Of a stretch of DNA of 64,000 nucleotides, positions 1-12,098 are shown piece by piece; the stretch's first letter is position 1, and every line of letters begins with the position of its first letter. The position numbers were made by a program, and so were the translations under genes. This DNA is from Eupeodes corollae (Eukaryota; Arthropoda; Insecta; Diptera; Syrphidae). Location: the NCBI RefSeq assembly GCF_945859685.1, contig NC_079149.1, positions 14,605,118 through 14,669,117 of the forward strand, in the 5' to 3' direction. The notes beneath the pieces are model-generated. The model was given only the letters and a program-made list of their open reading frames with translations, ran no database searches and was not told the origin of the DNA.

Positions 1-306
1 TCATGAAGAATTGTGTACACTGAAATCGCCCGTAACAACGATTTTAGTGCGAGGATAAGACGAAACAATTCTTTGGATGGAATCAGACAAAGCATCAAAT
101 TCCCGAAAATTTGATACTCTGCCTAAATTTGGGCTTCGATAAAGGAAGCAGTAGTGAATGATTTGCTTATTTACAGAGAATTTAAACCACATATAATTAA
201 AAAAGGAATTGGTGCAAGTACCATATTGTGGTAAGAGCTGATAAGCAACATCATTCATAATATATATGGCGAGGCCATGATGGGAAAAGAATAGAGACAT
301 TTGCAA
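1..306 (-). pseudogene. Jockey-like LINE endonuclease fragment, cut by the window edge
   Basis: A 101-codon reading frame resembles the middle of the apurinic-type endonuclease domain of non-LTR retrotransposons, the enzyme that nicks target DNA before reverse transcription. It shows a GLAIYI start-of-strand block, a YRSPN segment, an SDSIQRIVSSYP helix, and the end of the domain's GDFNVHN motif, read here as GDFSVHNSS. The catalytic Asp is kept and the following Asn is Ser. The frame stops straight after HNSS, so the rest of the endonuclease and the reverse transcriptase are missing or lie beyond the left edge. The domain call is firm; the jockey clade is inferred from likeness to the jockey-like pieces at 5.5-7.0 kb and 58.6-59.6 kb. 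Confidence 0.7.
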
Positions 307-2099
307 TGAATCATATTAAAAAGTAAAATGCTATAAAAGTTTATTAAAGGTATTAATAACGAAAAATTAATTTTAACAATATTTCTCTCTTGCATTATTA
401 TTTAAAGTTCTCAAGCTCTTAAAAAACATCCATTAGTAGTATTGAAGATTTTGGTTAACTAAATTTAAATCGAATTTTCTTATCAATGAAATTCGGAAAA
501 GCTTGTATTTTTGCACAGATCCTATAAAGAACGTTTTTGAATTATTGAAATGATAGTTAAAGTTGCTTGGAAACCATTTCTTCAGATCATCACAAATTCA
601 GTGAAGTGTTTTCGATATTATTGAATTTCTAGTTTTCAAAAGAAGGAAAATATTCCAATGGACATTTTACTCACGATATTTCTAGTGGTTCTATAAATAT
701 ATGTGGTTAAGTAATTTTTACGTCATTTTAACCACACTGTATTTCAGATACCTCATTGATAATTTTTTTTGCGACTTTTTCCTGGACTTACTTTTTCAAG
801 TATTTCAAGATTCCAAAAATTCCACTAAAATGACTTAATTCTCTTATTTCAAATTTAAAGCCACCATTTATAAATTAATTAAATAGGTGATCTTAAAATG
901 CTCCATAGAAAAACAAGAAATATGCCATTCTATAATTGTCAAAGTTAAGCAAGATGGATAGAAATTAATCTTCGACTTAATGTTAAACAACTCACAGCTT
1001 TAGGCAGTCACTTTTTTTCAAAAAGAAAAAAAAATACCTCATAACTTTCAGTCTTATCGATATCATAATAATAAAAAGTGATTTTCCTCTTTCGAATGTA
1101 AATTTCTTATGCCATGAAAATTCTTCGGAAGTCGTAAAAATACTTTGAATATCTTAAAGCATCGACGACGACAGAAGTCTAATTTCTCGTAACCAAACAA
1201 TCGTAACCCGCATAAATTAATTTTAAGATTGAACTTTTAATAGCTTAGCTATATTGATAAAATAATAATGAGACATCGAATCGACCGAGACTATGTCATC
1301 AATAAATATCTATATCTTTAATTAAGAACTGGTCATCTAATAGGCCCATGAATTACTTAAAAATGGGTAAACATGTTTTTTTTTTTAAAGATTGTTGATG
1401 ATTGTTCTTATGGAAAAAGGGAAATGTATTTATTTAGATTTGGGTTATAAAATGTATAACAACGTCAGTGACACGTTGATTTTCATTCAATTCAATAAGC
1501 TCTGATAATGATCTTGATTATGACAGAAACAAAAAGTGGCGGATTGGTTTCTGTAGGGGCCTGAATCTATTTTTATCAAACTAAATGCGAGCTAAAAACT
1601 TAAAAGATAAAGAATTTTCCAATACGAGGTTTCATTGTGACATTTAAAGAAAACAAGTAATTTGTAAGAGAAATTGATTCAAGTTTATTTTATTACAAGA
1701 AAAATAAAATGCAATTTACAATTAAATACAATATCGTTGTATAACAAGTTGCACGATCTTGTTCCAACCAAATGTCGTCAATATTTAGCTTAATCATTTT
1801 TAGAAAAAATAAATAAGTCAACGACCACCAATCACACTAACGTCTAAGCTGCACTAAACTTTTAATATAATGCTCCGTTTTAAGCTATTTTGTTATTATT
1901 ATTGAGGAGGACATTTAACCCTTATTTTCCTAGTGGTTTCGCTTTGGAAATGCAAATTAAATACTATTTTAGTAAGTTCCTAAGAATTTGATGACGATTA
2001 GATTAGATTAGATTTTTAATTTATTTAAACATACATTTTTAACAATCATTTGGTTAATACAATCAGAGTGATGCATGGCAACTAAAAGTACAGCTTTAT
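307..2099. other. AT-rich non-coding stretch
   Basis: No gene or recognisable transposon domain is visible. The sequence is AT-rich with A and T runs. Three tandem GATTA units lie near 1996-2012, directly before the minus-strand LINE remnant. Confidence 0.6.
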
Positions 2100-4310
2100 A
2101 TAAATTAAAAAACGAAGTGTAGTTTAAGATTAAAACGCTTCATTTAAAATTTGATGTCTATATTTAAGTGCTGTCTTGCAATATGCATATAACTTTATGA
2201 CATCCATTTCCTGTAGAAGGCTTGTGATATCAATATTTGAAAGAAATTCACTGCTTAGGATAAGTGTTCTTATTTCTCTCAACACCGCACATCGTCCAAC
2301 AAAATAAAATACATCCTCGCTCTCCTTCAAGTTGCACAGGTTGCATTAAATCGGTAAGTCCTCACGATGAGGAATATAGTTTAGACTAAGAAGTTCTCCT
2401 CTTAGCCGGAACAAGCACGAAATTTGTTCGATGATTTATTTGCCATGGAAGTAGTTTCTTTACCGGAGATCGTAGTCTTGTCTACTGTAAATCATGCGGT
2501 GCAATGAGCTTTTGGTTTGCTCCGTGTATTGTGTTTTTAGGCTTCATGCAGACGTTGTATTAGGTAATATAAAGTTGGCTTCCAAGAATCAAGAATCAGT
2601 TTAGATCAACATCCAGCAGCTCGGGTAGTTCTATCCAGTCTTTAAACCATCCATTTCGTGATTGTATTGTTTGCAGAACTACTTTCTTTGGGAGACGATA
2701 ACTTGGTTCCGGTATGATCATGTAGTTTGGGGTACTCGGTGGAAAATCCGTTTTATGTAAAATCTGAGCAGTTTTTAAACTTGTTTATATTTCCGACCAC
2801 CCAAGCTTGTGCCGCATAAAACATAACTGATTCCGATACAGCTTCGAAGACCCTGAATCTACTGGTGTGTGTAATTTCCTTATTATAAAAGCATTGCTAA
2901 CATGCTACGTTTAAAGCTGTTTTGCTTTAACAAGTGAGATGTTTTTCCATGCTCAAATTCCTAGCAAAGCAGACTCCTAGATATTTGTATTCTTTCACCA
3001 ACTCTACTCTTTCACCATTATAGTGTATACTTGCACCCGATCTTCCGCCGCCATTCTTTAGAATCATCACTTTGGATTTATTTAAATTTACCACTAGGTT
3101 CTACCTTTTACAATATTCAGCAAGCTTATTTATCATTAGCTGAAGGGACTGCGGAGTATACGCGAGCAGAACAATTTCCTTCTGCCAAAAGAAGAGCTTC
3201 AATGTTAACGTCTGCGTACTCAATTCCTGCTGGTAATGCTTAGACTATATCCTCAATGAAGAGTGCAAACAAACTTGGACTGAGTGCACAGCCCTGTTTA
3301 ACTCCTGATATAGTTTTTCATAAGCATTGGCCGTTTCACATTGCTGCTTTGGTAGCCTTGTATAAATTTTGCAATACTATTCCGAACTTAAATCTTGAAG
3401 GGCTTGTAAAACAGGGCATGCGATCCACGGTGTGGAAAGCAGCTTTGAAATCAACGAAAAATGCAAATAATTTCTTATTTCTCGATAGAAACGAGTCAGC
3501 AATCGAGCGGAGTACACAAATGTGATCGACGGTATCCCGATCTGAAGCCAGCTTGGAACTCACTAAGCAGATTATTAGAATGTATCCAATCACTTAAACG
3601 ACGGAGCAGAATCGGTGTAAATATCTTATATGACGAGTTCAAAAACGAGATTCTTCTGTAGTTTACCGGAACTTCAGTGGATTGGTAAAATCAATTCATC
3701 GCTGAACTCATTTGGGATGATTCTTTCTTCAAAGATCTGGTTGAATACTGCTGTTAGAGATACAACAAGAGTACCTGTATCATATCTATAGAATTGAAAA
3801 TGCGGGTATACCATCTGAGTCCGCAGCCTTTCGATCTTTTTGGTTGTTTATCGATATAAACACTTCTTCCTTTGAAATTGGTGCATCTAAAATATTATTT
3901 TTGAAGCCAAAAACTTTTTGATTCAAAACCTGGGTTTAACAATTGCTCAAAATATGTTTGCAGGCTATTTGAACTAAGATCCGGACTAATAGTAAATTTT
4001 GTTTCATTAAGTTTTCGGACCAGGTTCCAAAACTCAGACGACTTGTTACACTTTGCAAGCTGATGTGCTTGGGCTTCCGAATAGTCTTTTTTCTATTTTC
4101 GGTAGAGAAGTTTATAATTCTGATTATACTTCCGATATGCTTTCAGCCTTGATTGCATTCCTTGTCAAACCAAGGTTCTTCTATAACCAGTTTTTCTTTG
4201 ACTGTTATTCGGTATATGGTATGCTCCTTTAATGCTTTTTTCAATTTTGGTCGGGATTGCGTCGTATTGTTCCATCATAAGAAGTGCATCTAAACGTGTT
4301 CTATAATTGG
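2100..4310 (-). mobile_element. Degraded non-LTR retrotransposon, family X (RT plus C-terminal zinc knuckle)
   Basis: Minus-strand translation in shifting frames gives a reverse transcriptase read from high to low coordinates. There is a linker near 4.0-4.2 kb, a block ending ..DTVDHICVLRSIAD near 3.5 kb, and motif A as FVDFKAAFHTVDR near 3.45 kb, where the usual FDT is FHT. The catalytic YADD site near 3.17 kb now reads L-A-E with a frameshift, so the enzyme is dead. The last 66 codons (2130-2330) contain EDVFYFVGRCAVLREIR, preceded by CNLC out of frame, the C-terminal zinc-knuckle region shared with the fragments at 36.4-37.5 and 49.3-50.7 kb. Stops and frameshifts occur throughout. The 5' part ends at the junction with RTE-like sequence near 4.31 kb. 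The clade is unresolved. Confidence 0.75.
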
Positions 4311-4314
4311 ATTC

Positions 4315-5460
4315 AGATTTCTCTCCCAACAAACTCTATCTAGTTCGGTCCCTAGCTAGATGTCTCCAGTTGAGCACTCCAAGTTCTCTTTCTACTTGTG
4401 CACGCCACCTGATCCGAGGTATTCCTCTACTACGCCATCTATTGGGTGTGGATTCTAAGACTCTTCGTTTCAGGTTTCTATGCGCTCTACGTGAGGTAGC
4501 CATTTCTGTCGTTTGACTTTTATCCTTCTGCCTAAGTCTACGTCGCTGTACAGCCCATATCTTCTCCTCGACTTACCTTTTTTGCATACGGGACAGTAGA
4601 TCATGCCACGCATTTTTCTCTCGAAACGACCAAAAGTGCTTTCATCCACTTTTGTCATAACTCATGCTTCTGCACTGTACAGCAGGACGGGGATGATGAG
4701 GATCATCCTTTCAATTCCTTTCTTAGCCTAAAGAAACAGCAGTTAGCAAGAGTAATTTTTTGTTTGATCTCAGCGCTGGTGTTGTATTCTGTGTTCATAG
4801 CGCAACCAAGGTAGACAAAGTCCATCACTACCTCAAAGTTACATCTGTCGATAGTGACGTTTTGACCAAGACGCCTCTGCCTCAATATTTACAAAAGCTC
4901 AACTGACATCACTTTGAGTTTTTCCTATTATGTCAATGTCATCAGCATATACGAGTTAATGGACAGACTTTTGAAAGATATTGACTCTTGTGCTGTCGCG
5001 GGAGCTCTGCAGTATTCTTTCAATGACGATGTTAAAGAAATCGGATGACAGCAACTCACCTTATATAAAGTCTTTTTTACATCAAAAGGTTCTGTTAAGT
5101 TGTTTCCAAAATTAATGGAGCAGTTTATCAGGGATACCAAAAATATACATTGCCCCATACAGCTCATCCCTAATGTGAATATTTAATCGATTGTGGACGT
5201 TCTTGGTTTACCTCTGGCACTTTAGACATTCACTTATTACGCCAGAGACGATTTTGTAAGCGATATGTTAAGAAGACTGATTCCTCTCGTTAGTTGGTGC
5301 AGTTTAGAGGTTCTCCGTTTTTCAGTATCGGGCAAATAATACTGAGTTTCCATTTATCTGACATACTTTTTTCCGATCATATTTTAAATATAAGTTGGTG
5401 TATTCTACTTAGAAAAGCTAGACTTTCAAGCCATCTGCTCCGGCGCCTTAAGCCAGGAAT
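4315..5460 (-). mobile_element. RTE-like LINE copy A, 3' part (RT core to C-terminus)
   Basis: This is the same family as the copy at 59.6-62.2 kb. From high to low coordinates, frame by frame, it shows a GAGADG-like block, a HQLI(F)KI segment, RGISLLNIS, the catalytic VYADDIDIIG near 4.93-4.96 kb, then RRLGQNVTIDRCNFEVVMDF and YLGCAMNTEYNTSAEIK (4703-4885). The finger-like FGRFERKMRGMIYCPVC block lies at 4470-4658. A C-terminal RIRWRAQVERELGVLNWRHL sits near 4.35-4.42 kb. Copy B has lost the stretch between NFEV and the C-terminus, so the two copies complement each other for describing the family. Many stops and frameshifts show it is dead. Its upstream part lies beyond a jockey-like insertion. 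Confidence 0.75.
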
Positions 5461-7030
5461 TAAAGGGTTTCGTGTACCTTTAATATGCCAAAGACGCGGT
5501 GTGAGCATTAGGAAAAGAAGTATTAGATAGAAGGTGCCAGTGCCATTCGCGTTGTACCGCTAAAGAATGAATTTCTGTACTTCATAGTGCCGAAGTTGGG
5601 CTCAAGGGTGAACTGATTTGCATTCTTAGAAGCGCGGGTATTGCGGTGAAATAATTTTAGGAGAGGAATGGAACAGGCTATTTCACCAAAACAAAGTCCG
5701 TTAAAATAATGGTAAAAATTTGAAGACAAGAAACTTTACGACAATGTTTGAGTGCCATAATCGTGTTGATGATGTTAATGTCACCAAAAATTTTAAAGCT
5801 CTTTTTTGAATACTGTCCAAGATGCTTAAATAAGTTACTGGAGCACCAGCCCACAGATAAGAGTTATATTCAAGTAGATATTTCGTTTTAACGATACAAG
5901 ATAGTATAGGGTTTTCGAAGCATTAAATTCCACACGGTTTTTTATTCCTCATTGTATAACGCTGTGTAAATCGGAATTTAATGAGCTTATCATATTTTGC
6001 AGTTGCAGTTCAACATTTGAAGAGGAGGGTTGTGAGTCTGAAAAAATAATATAAAAAGCTAAGAGTGTTATCGTCAGCGAAACAATGTATTGGATTAGAT
6101 GTAGCAGACAGGAGATCATTTATAAAAATGAGGAAAAACGTCGGAAACGAAACGGAACCCTGGGGCACACCACCATTTATTTATGTGTTTCAGACTTAAA
6201 TCCATCCAAAATAACTTGCATTGAACGGTTCGAAAGAAAATTTCTAATCTTACGAAGAAGAGATTCATCGATACCAAAAGCAAGCATTTTCGATAAGAGA
6301 GCAAGATGCCATACTCTATCAAATGCCTTTGAAATATCAAGTGCAATAATCTTACTTTCTCCAAAACGATGTAAAGATTTGCTCCACTGTTCGGTGAGAT
6401 GAACCGTGAGATCACCAGTGGACCTATTGCTACGAAATCCGTATTTCCGGGGGAGCCATGACACTATTTGTTAAGGTGGAATTTCCGGCGAACTGCTTTG
6501 AAAACAAGTAAGTTTTATCAAAAGAGCTAACTAAAGGAGGGTCATTGAGATCAAGAGTTGGAACCAAACAACAGGAAGAATTCCTCATGATTTTCACAAC
6601 TGTCCAAAAATTTTTACTGACTTTGGGACATTCCAGTATTTTGTCCGTAATTTTTGGTCATGCAAACATTTGTTCCTTCGAATATGATTGTTGCAGGCCT
6701 TCCTACCTTGTTTTAATCTCAGTTATGTTTGCTCTAAAACACCGGAATTTCACCTCTTTCTTCTTGATAACTCCTTGGCAGCTCGAATCGAACCATGATG
6801 TAGTCTTAGGTTTAATACTTTTAATCCTAATCGGGATAAAAGTTTTCATTCCCAGATGAATCATACTAGTAACTATACCTGCACTGGAGTCTACATCATT
6901 ACCGAGGAAGCATAATGACTAGTTAAAGATCCTAAAGAAATTATTGAGACCGTCAAAGTTGGCTTTCTCGTACTGCCAAACGGTTTTCTTAGGAGCTTTT
7001 TCTTTAACTGGATTTGTTTGGCTTTAGTCG
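5460..7030 (-). mobile_element. Jockey-like LINE, 5'-truncated, nested in RTE-like copy A
   Basis: Minus-strand translation begins with a linker (KKTVWQYEKANFDGLNNFF near 6.95-7.0 kb). It continues through the pre-RT region (KITDKILECPKVSKNFW near 6.6 kb) to YGFRSNRSTGDL and motif A ALDISKAFDRVW (6177-6464). After a frameshift comes a PQGS-like block near 6.15 kb and an intact FADD catalytic site near 6.07-6.09 kb. The C-terminal block (FNGLCFGEIACSIP..FHRNTRASKNANQFTLEPNFG) lies at 5523-5729. No endonuclease is present, as in ordinary 5' truncation. I see no clear poly-A tail at the 3' end, so both borders are good to about 30-50 bases. At least two frameshifts and several stops make it inactive. 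Confidence 0.75.
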
Positions 7031-7265
7031 TCAATATTGAATGGATCATCGCTGTTTTACAGTCTGCAAAAGTGGTACACCCATATCCTCAGCATTAACT
7101 GCTGTTCTACTTTGATGTTTCCACTTTCGTCTCTGTAATCTTCTTTGGTTTGAGGTCTATGTACTTGTGAATTTCGTTTCATCTGGTCATAAAACTTTCT
7201 AACTTCAATTATGCTCTGCCTTTTCCTATCATTGAAAGTTGGAAGGATTTTAGACAGTTCGATAT
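7030..7265 (-). mobile_element. RTE-like LINE copy A, upstream part (endonuclease-RT linker)
   Basis: Minus-strand translation gives FNDRKRQSIIEVRKFYDQMK, then a KEDYRDESGNIKVEQQ block and MLRIWVYHF. This matches, residue block by residue block, the linker of the copy at 59.7-61.1 kb (IEGCHNRNDVRKFYKKLKK, CKDDQGNVVVEPQ, MLRIWKDHF). It ends at a DDPFNIDD stretch. The next family block resumes at about 5.46 kb, beyond the jockey-like element. This order supports a single RTE-like copy interrupted by an insertion. Confidence 0.65.
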
Positions 7266-8929
7266 TTTCATCTAGGGTTTATATTATGTATTGAGGAAGG
7301 ATACATCATTTTCTTTCCTGGTCTACAGCAAAGAGCGATATTATCCAATTTCTTTTACCATTCCTTTAGTCAAAACATTCGTCCGAATCCAATATTCACT
7401 AATTTTAATATTCTTCTTACAGAAAAGCCTAAACTTTTTAATTTTCACCAACATAGCTACGTCAACTTCACAAGAAAAGACACCTGTTTAAACCTTTGAA
7501 AAAAAAAACATATTAACATAGTTAACAATTTTTTAAAAATAGCTAGTCAAAAACCTAATTTATTTCCGTTGACTTATGGATGCTAAAGCTTCTAAGCCAC
7601 TTACATAAATAAAACATTTAAAATAAAAACAAACAAGCGACCATATAAGCTCTCACCAAATAAATTTAATTTTAATGGCTGGCGACCCTCCCATCCCATC
7701 AGATCCGCATAAATCAAAGTCTAATGCTTATAATTTTGTCTTGTAATTTCACAAATGTTAGCCTTGAAAAGCCAAAGCGACCCAAAGCGATGTATAGCAT
7801 CAAAATTTACACACAAAAATACAAATACCAAGCTCCAAAAATATTGTCTTTTGCTAATGAAGCTTTAATTAGTGATCAATATAATTACTTACCGCCACAG
7901 TTAGTTAAGAGAATTTAAATATTTTTTCGATGGGAATTTTCGTCAGTTTCTCGTCTTCTTCTTCTTTTTCGTCTCTGCTACTGTTCTTTTCTTTTTAAGT
8001 TTCCATAAAGCCTTTCGAAGCTAAACTATACTCGCTTAAAATCTATTTTGTTAATCGTTTGTGTGATTTTAATCTCAAGCTAATTGGTTTCTAATTTATT
8101 GTGTTATTTTCTATCAAACCCAACAACAGCAACAAAATGTATAATCAAATCAGTTTTATTTTGCGGTCACAAATTCTTCTAACTTTAGGTAAACTCGTGT
8201 TTGTATATTTAATTATTTTTGTGTTAATTTATTTTTGTATTCCTTTTTTTAAGCTAGTTTAAATTACAAAATAAACTATGACTAAATTGTCAGTCGTCTG
8301 TCAGATGCTAATTATCCCATCATCTATAACTTATTTGTTTAACGATTTATGAATTCTCATCAGCATTTCCTAATAAACAATAAAATCAATAAATATAAGT
8401 TCCAAGTTCAAGAGAAACAATTTGCTTTGCTTACGCTAACAAAAGCTAAGAAATAAAAAATAAAACATGACACCAGCCCCTAAAGTTTTGTCGTCTGCCT
8501 ATTTGTAATCTGATGATGACACCACTTCACGTCCATTAAACCCGTAGAGCTGTCTCAGTCCCAGTCTCAGTCCCAGACAGTAAACGGATCTTATGGAGAC
8601 GGTGAGGCTAAAGTTTTTGAACTTCCTCTCTTTGCATAAAAATATGTTTAAGCCAAAAGAAGATATTCAAAACCCTCAATGGAAAGCAAAAATGTGTCTA
8701 TTCGACAGAAAATTTCCCTCACGAAGATGACTAAGTCCAAGGCAGAGTCCAATTGAGAGTCAGAGTCGTCATCATGGTCATATACCTTAGTGGAACTCAT
8801 CTATATGTTTTGATTTATAGCTTGATTTGCGTGATTTCTGGTAAACACACATGATATTCAACTAGCTTAAATTACTAAACTATGTTGGCCAAAAGGCTAT
8901 AATTTCAGCGAACTTAAAAAATAAACAAT
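7266..8929. other. AT-rich non-coding stretch
   Basis: No coding or transposon domain is recognised. There is a pyrimidine-rich TCTTCTTCTTC run near 7.95 kb and a short repeated CAGTCTCAGTCCCAG motif near 8.56 kb. GC content rises toward 8.93 kb. Confidence 0.55.
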
Positions 8930-9650
8930 AATTCTACGACATGACCGACGCTACTCGACGAGAGTCGACTCTACGACGAGTGGGCAATTATTTATTAAAC
9001 TCCATCACTACAATCATTGCTCATTACCTGACCCCTGGTGCCTGTGCCCGGTACTAGTAGGTACAGCAGCTCTACAACAACGCGCCGGACACGACGAGGA
9101 TTGTTCCCAGAACTTGAGATCATCATCGGTAGATAATTTTAAATTACTCTCAAAAAAACTGCACTGCTGTACCACAACTGCTCAAGACTGCTATGAACCA
9201 CACAGCACAGTCAGTTACGCCCTTAGGCTGGCTCTGCGAAAGCCTTAACTAAATTACACCATTCAATTAACCAGTCCTTGGTCATATCGAAATGTTAATC
9301 ATTCGCAGATCTTTCTCTCTTTTGGAGTTCGAGTTGGAGCTGGAGTTGGAGCTCACTTGGAATTGGACAGGGATCTCTGTCTGGAACTTGAAAATCGAAA
9401 CTCGAGCTATGCGCCGGACATACGACGACGACGACGAGTACGAGTATATAACCAAATTGCATGTGCGGTGCGCCTGCGCAGACTGGCTAGGCTATCAATA
9501 TATATTGGAGAGGTATGTGATCCTGGTCAGTCAGGAACACAATGGACTACCTTGAAGCTGTATTGACAACGTAAAGACTGAGTGTGCGCTACGTTATAGA
9601 AAATAACCCAGGGGCAATGTTGTATGGATTCGCACGAAGTATTTAGGGAG
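8930..9650. other. GC-richer island with simple triplet runs; possible host 5' region
   Basis: Base composition is clearly richer in G and C than the flanks. It contains CGACGAGAGTCGACTCTACG (8952-8971), a GAGTTGGAGCTGGAG run near 9330, and a CGACGACGACGACGAG run near 9424. Open frames across 9292-9566 are driven by these triplet runs (LELELEL, DDDDE, RRRR) and show no domain, so I do not call a protein. The island ends just after a TATA/initiator pair on the plus strand. Confidence 0.4.
9499..9532 (+). promoter_or_regulatory. Candidate core promoter (TATA plus initiator)
   Basis: TATATATT at 9499-9506 is followed by the arthropod initiator TCAGTC at 9527-9532. If the initiator A (9529) is +1, the TATA box starts at -30, the canonical distance. 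No perfect downstream promoter element is seen at +28; AGCTG is near the consensus. Chance occurrence in AT-rich DNA is possible, but the spacing and the GC-richer surroundings favour a real start site. Confidence 0.4.
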
Positions 9651-10238
9651 ATGAGTTAAGATATCACATTATACGACCTCTGGGGCTGAGCGAGGGTTAG
9701 GCGGTGGAGTAGTGAGCGTGTTGCTGCTGCTGTTGTTATTGCTGTTCCTCAGATGTTGAACCTGGGTTTATGTTTGTAAGATTATAAAACCGAACAACTG
9801 TAATCAGAGCTTCAGGGGGATCAATTGTTTTCTTCAACTCCTTCACACTGAACTGGAAAGAGATTTCCTCCTGCGATAGATGTGAGTATACTGTGTTTGC
9901 TCGCATGTTTGGAGTCTTTTTTAGTAATGACCCCCTTTAGAGAGAGTTGCCAGGGTTGATCAAATATGTAAGATGGAAAATTTTTGGTCGCAAGATAAGA
10001 ACACTTGGGATGAAAAGTTCGTAAACCAACAGAGAATTTTTGTCTTGTTGCTTAAATTGTATTTATTATTCAATACACTTCCTCGGCATTGAATTTCTTT
10101 TCTTAACTCACTTAAAGGGTGTTTTCTAGGAAAAAAGGAGGGGTTAGGAAGGAAGTTTCGGTGTACGTTATTTTGTAATCCATGAAAATTGCAATGGTGG
10201 GTAAAGCTACCACATTCGCAAAGTACCTGAAATGTAGT
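9651..10238. other. Non-coding stretch with a CTG/TTG run
   Basis: No gene is visible. A TTGCTGCTGCTGTTGTTATT run lies near 9720-9740. The rest is unremarkable. Confidence 0.5.
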
Positions 10239-10540
10239 ACCTGTAGAGTGATGTTAAGTGCTTTGGACTGTCATGCAATGGGTCTTGGGTTCAATCCCTG
10301 CCAGTGCCACCTAACTCTTTCACGGGTACTGCCTCTTGCGAGGAATTGAAAAATCCTCCAAGAGTAATTCTTGTCATGAAAAAGTGCTTTCTCAAATAAG
10401 CCGTTCGGATTCGGTATATAAACTGCAGGTCCCTTCAATCTCTGAAAATATTACTCGCACACAGGAATGGTTGAAAGTTGTAAGTCACTAGGCCCTAGTT
10501 CTTCATGGACTGTTGCGCTAGATAATTTATTTTTTTTTTG
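10239..10540 (+). repeat. tRNA-derived SINE, copy 1
   Basis: About 300 bases closely match a second copy at 23.24-23.49 kb. The head carries a Pol III B-box-like GGGTTCAATCCC at 10287-10298, downstream of a degenerate A-box region (GTTAAGTGCTTTGG). The shared body includes CCAAGAGTAATTCTTGTCAT, a GTGCTTTCTCAAATAAGCCG block and GCAGGTCCC. It ends in GCGCTAGATAATTTA followed by a T/A-rich stretch. SINEs of this build are non-coding and depend on a LINE for movement; the partner LINE cannot be told from this sequence. Confidence 0.65.
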
Positions 10541-10787
10541 TTAATACAACTGAGTTGGACAAGTTCCAGTATTATGAACAATATCAACCTTTTATAAAAT
10601 AGTTTTGTAAAACTAAGGAAATTGAGCTTCGAACGAATCAAAATACAAAAAAGCACAATTACAAAAATGAAAAGCAAAAATCATCACTATTTAAGTTCGT
10701 ATTCAAATAGTGTCTTAAAACTCATTCAAATCTATTTGTGAAAAACGCACAGTTTCTGAAAAAGAATTTAAACTGAATATTATTTTT

Positions 10788-12098
10788 AACTTTACGTAGG
10801 AAGTTGTTGTAATGGATCCGATTTTTCGAATTGAAAATTTTGACATATCTCGACGTTTCAAGGTCCCTAGAGTCGAAATAAAAGATTTTTAAAAAGATGT
10901 CTGTGCGTGTGTACGTTCATAGCTCAACAACCAGAAGAGATTTAGACTTCAAATAAATTTTGTTATGCAGGTAATAATGCAGAAAGATACATAAAGGGCT
11001 CTCATTTAAAAAAAGGGTTAAAACTTTGGATAACCCTGAATATCTCTCGAACCAATAACGCTAGAGACTTGAATTAAATTTTATATTATAAACTATAACG
11101 TGATACCAAACCAACATATTTTTGGAAAAAAATCCAACAACCAGTTTTTCTATAAATCAAAAAAACTGAACAAAAAAAATTGTAACCTCAAAAATTTTAC
11201 GAATAAAAAATAATTTCGTTTCAAAACAATTTTGTGCAACGAAGAAAAACGTTTTTAACATCTGGTAAGGTTTTTAGAAAAATTAATTTGACAGTTTTTT
11301 GTATACAAAATAAAAATCTGAATAAAAAACATTGCTCAAAGTTGGTAAAAATTGAATTTCGACTCAAATATCATTTCAAAAAATTGAGATTATGGTTTCC
11401 AACTAATTTTATCTTATAACAATTATTGTTTTCAACTATCGGAACAATTTCGAGAAAAATGGAATTTACACGTTTTTTACAAAAAATAAAAACCTAAATG
11501 AAAAATTAACAAATTGGTAAAAATTGATTTTCGATTCAAATATCTTTAAGATAGATATTGGCATTAAACTACTTCTAACTTTTGAAAAATATTGCTGCCA
11601 AATTTTTCTGTCAAAATTTTGAAAAAAATCGAATTGACAGTTTTTTAAGAAAAATATAAACCTAAAAAGAAGAATACAGAAAATTGGTAAAAGTTTACTT
11701 TAGACTCAAAAAATATTGTTTTCAATAATGCAGTAGTTTTTCTTATAAATATCGAACAGTCCGCTTTTCATAAGAAAATAAAATTTACAACAAATAGTAC
11801 GCAAATTTGGCAAACATTGATGTTCGTTTGTTGATATTTCTCAAATTAATTTCATTCATCCAATTTGTAAAAATTTAAGAAGTGCTTCTAAAATTGGTAA
11901 AAATTTGTTTTCGTCTAAAAATCTATTAGATTTTCAAACTAAACTGTATTTTTGGTAATTTTAAAATTTGTTAAAGTAATTTGACTGTCAACTTTCTTAA
12001 CCCAACACGATAACCTACTCACTTTTAAACAAAACAAATCAACAGACGGGATGGGAAGTTATCAGTGTGGGTTGCATTCCAGCCTCTTTTTTAATTAG
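10788..12098 (+). repeat. Repeat A, copy 1 (palindromic head, tandem-unit tail)
   Basis: This is the fullest copy of a dispersed family. The head has the imperfect palindrome AACTTTACGTAGGAAGTT, then the shared blocks GATCCGATTTTTCGAATTG, TCGACGTTTCAAGGTCCCTA and GAGACTTGAATTAAATTTTA. From about 11.2 kb on comes a tandem array whose units begin GGTAAAAATTGA..TCGACTCAAAT. Unit starts at 11344, 11516, 11686, 11809 and 11896 give spacings of 172, 170, 123 and 87. It ends AACCCAACACGATAACCTAC..CCAGCCTCTTTTTT. No coding capacity is seen, so it is probably a non-autonomous element of unknown class. Confidence 0.7.

Noticed and set aside
6545..6859. 104-codon plus-strand frame
   Set aside because: The minus strand of the same bases codes the pre-RT region of the jockey-like element.
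9292..9566. Two overlapping plus-strand frames of 87 and 69 codons
   Set aside because: They are driven by GAG/GGA and GAC triplet runs with no domain; both frames are open for the same reason.
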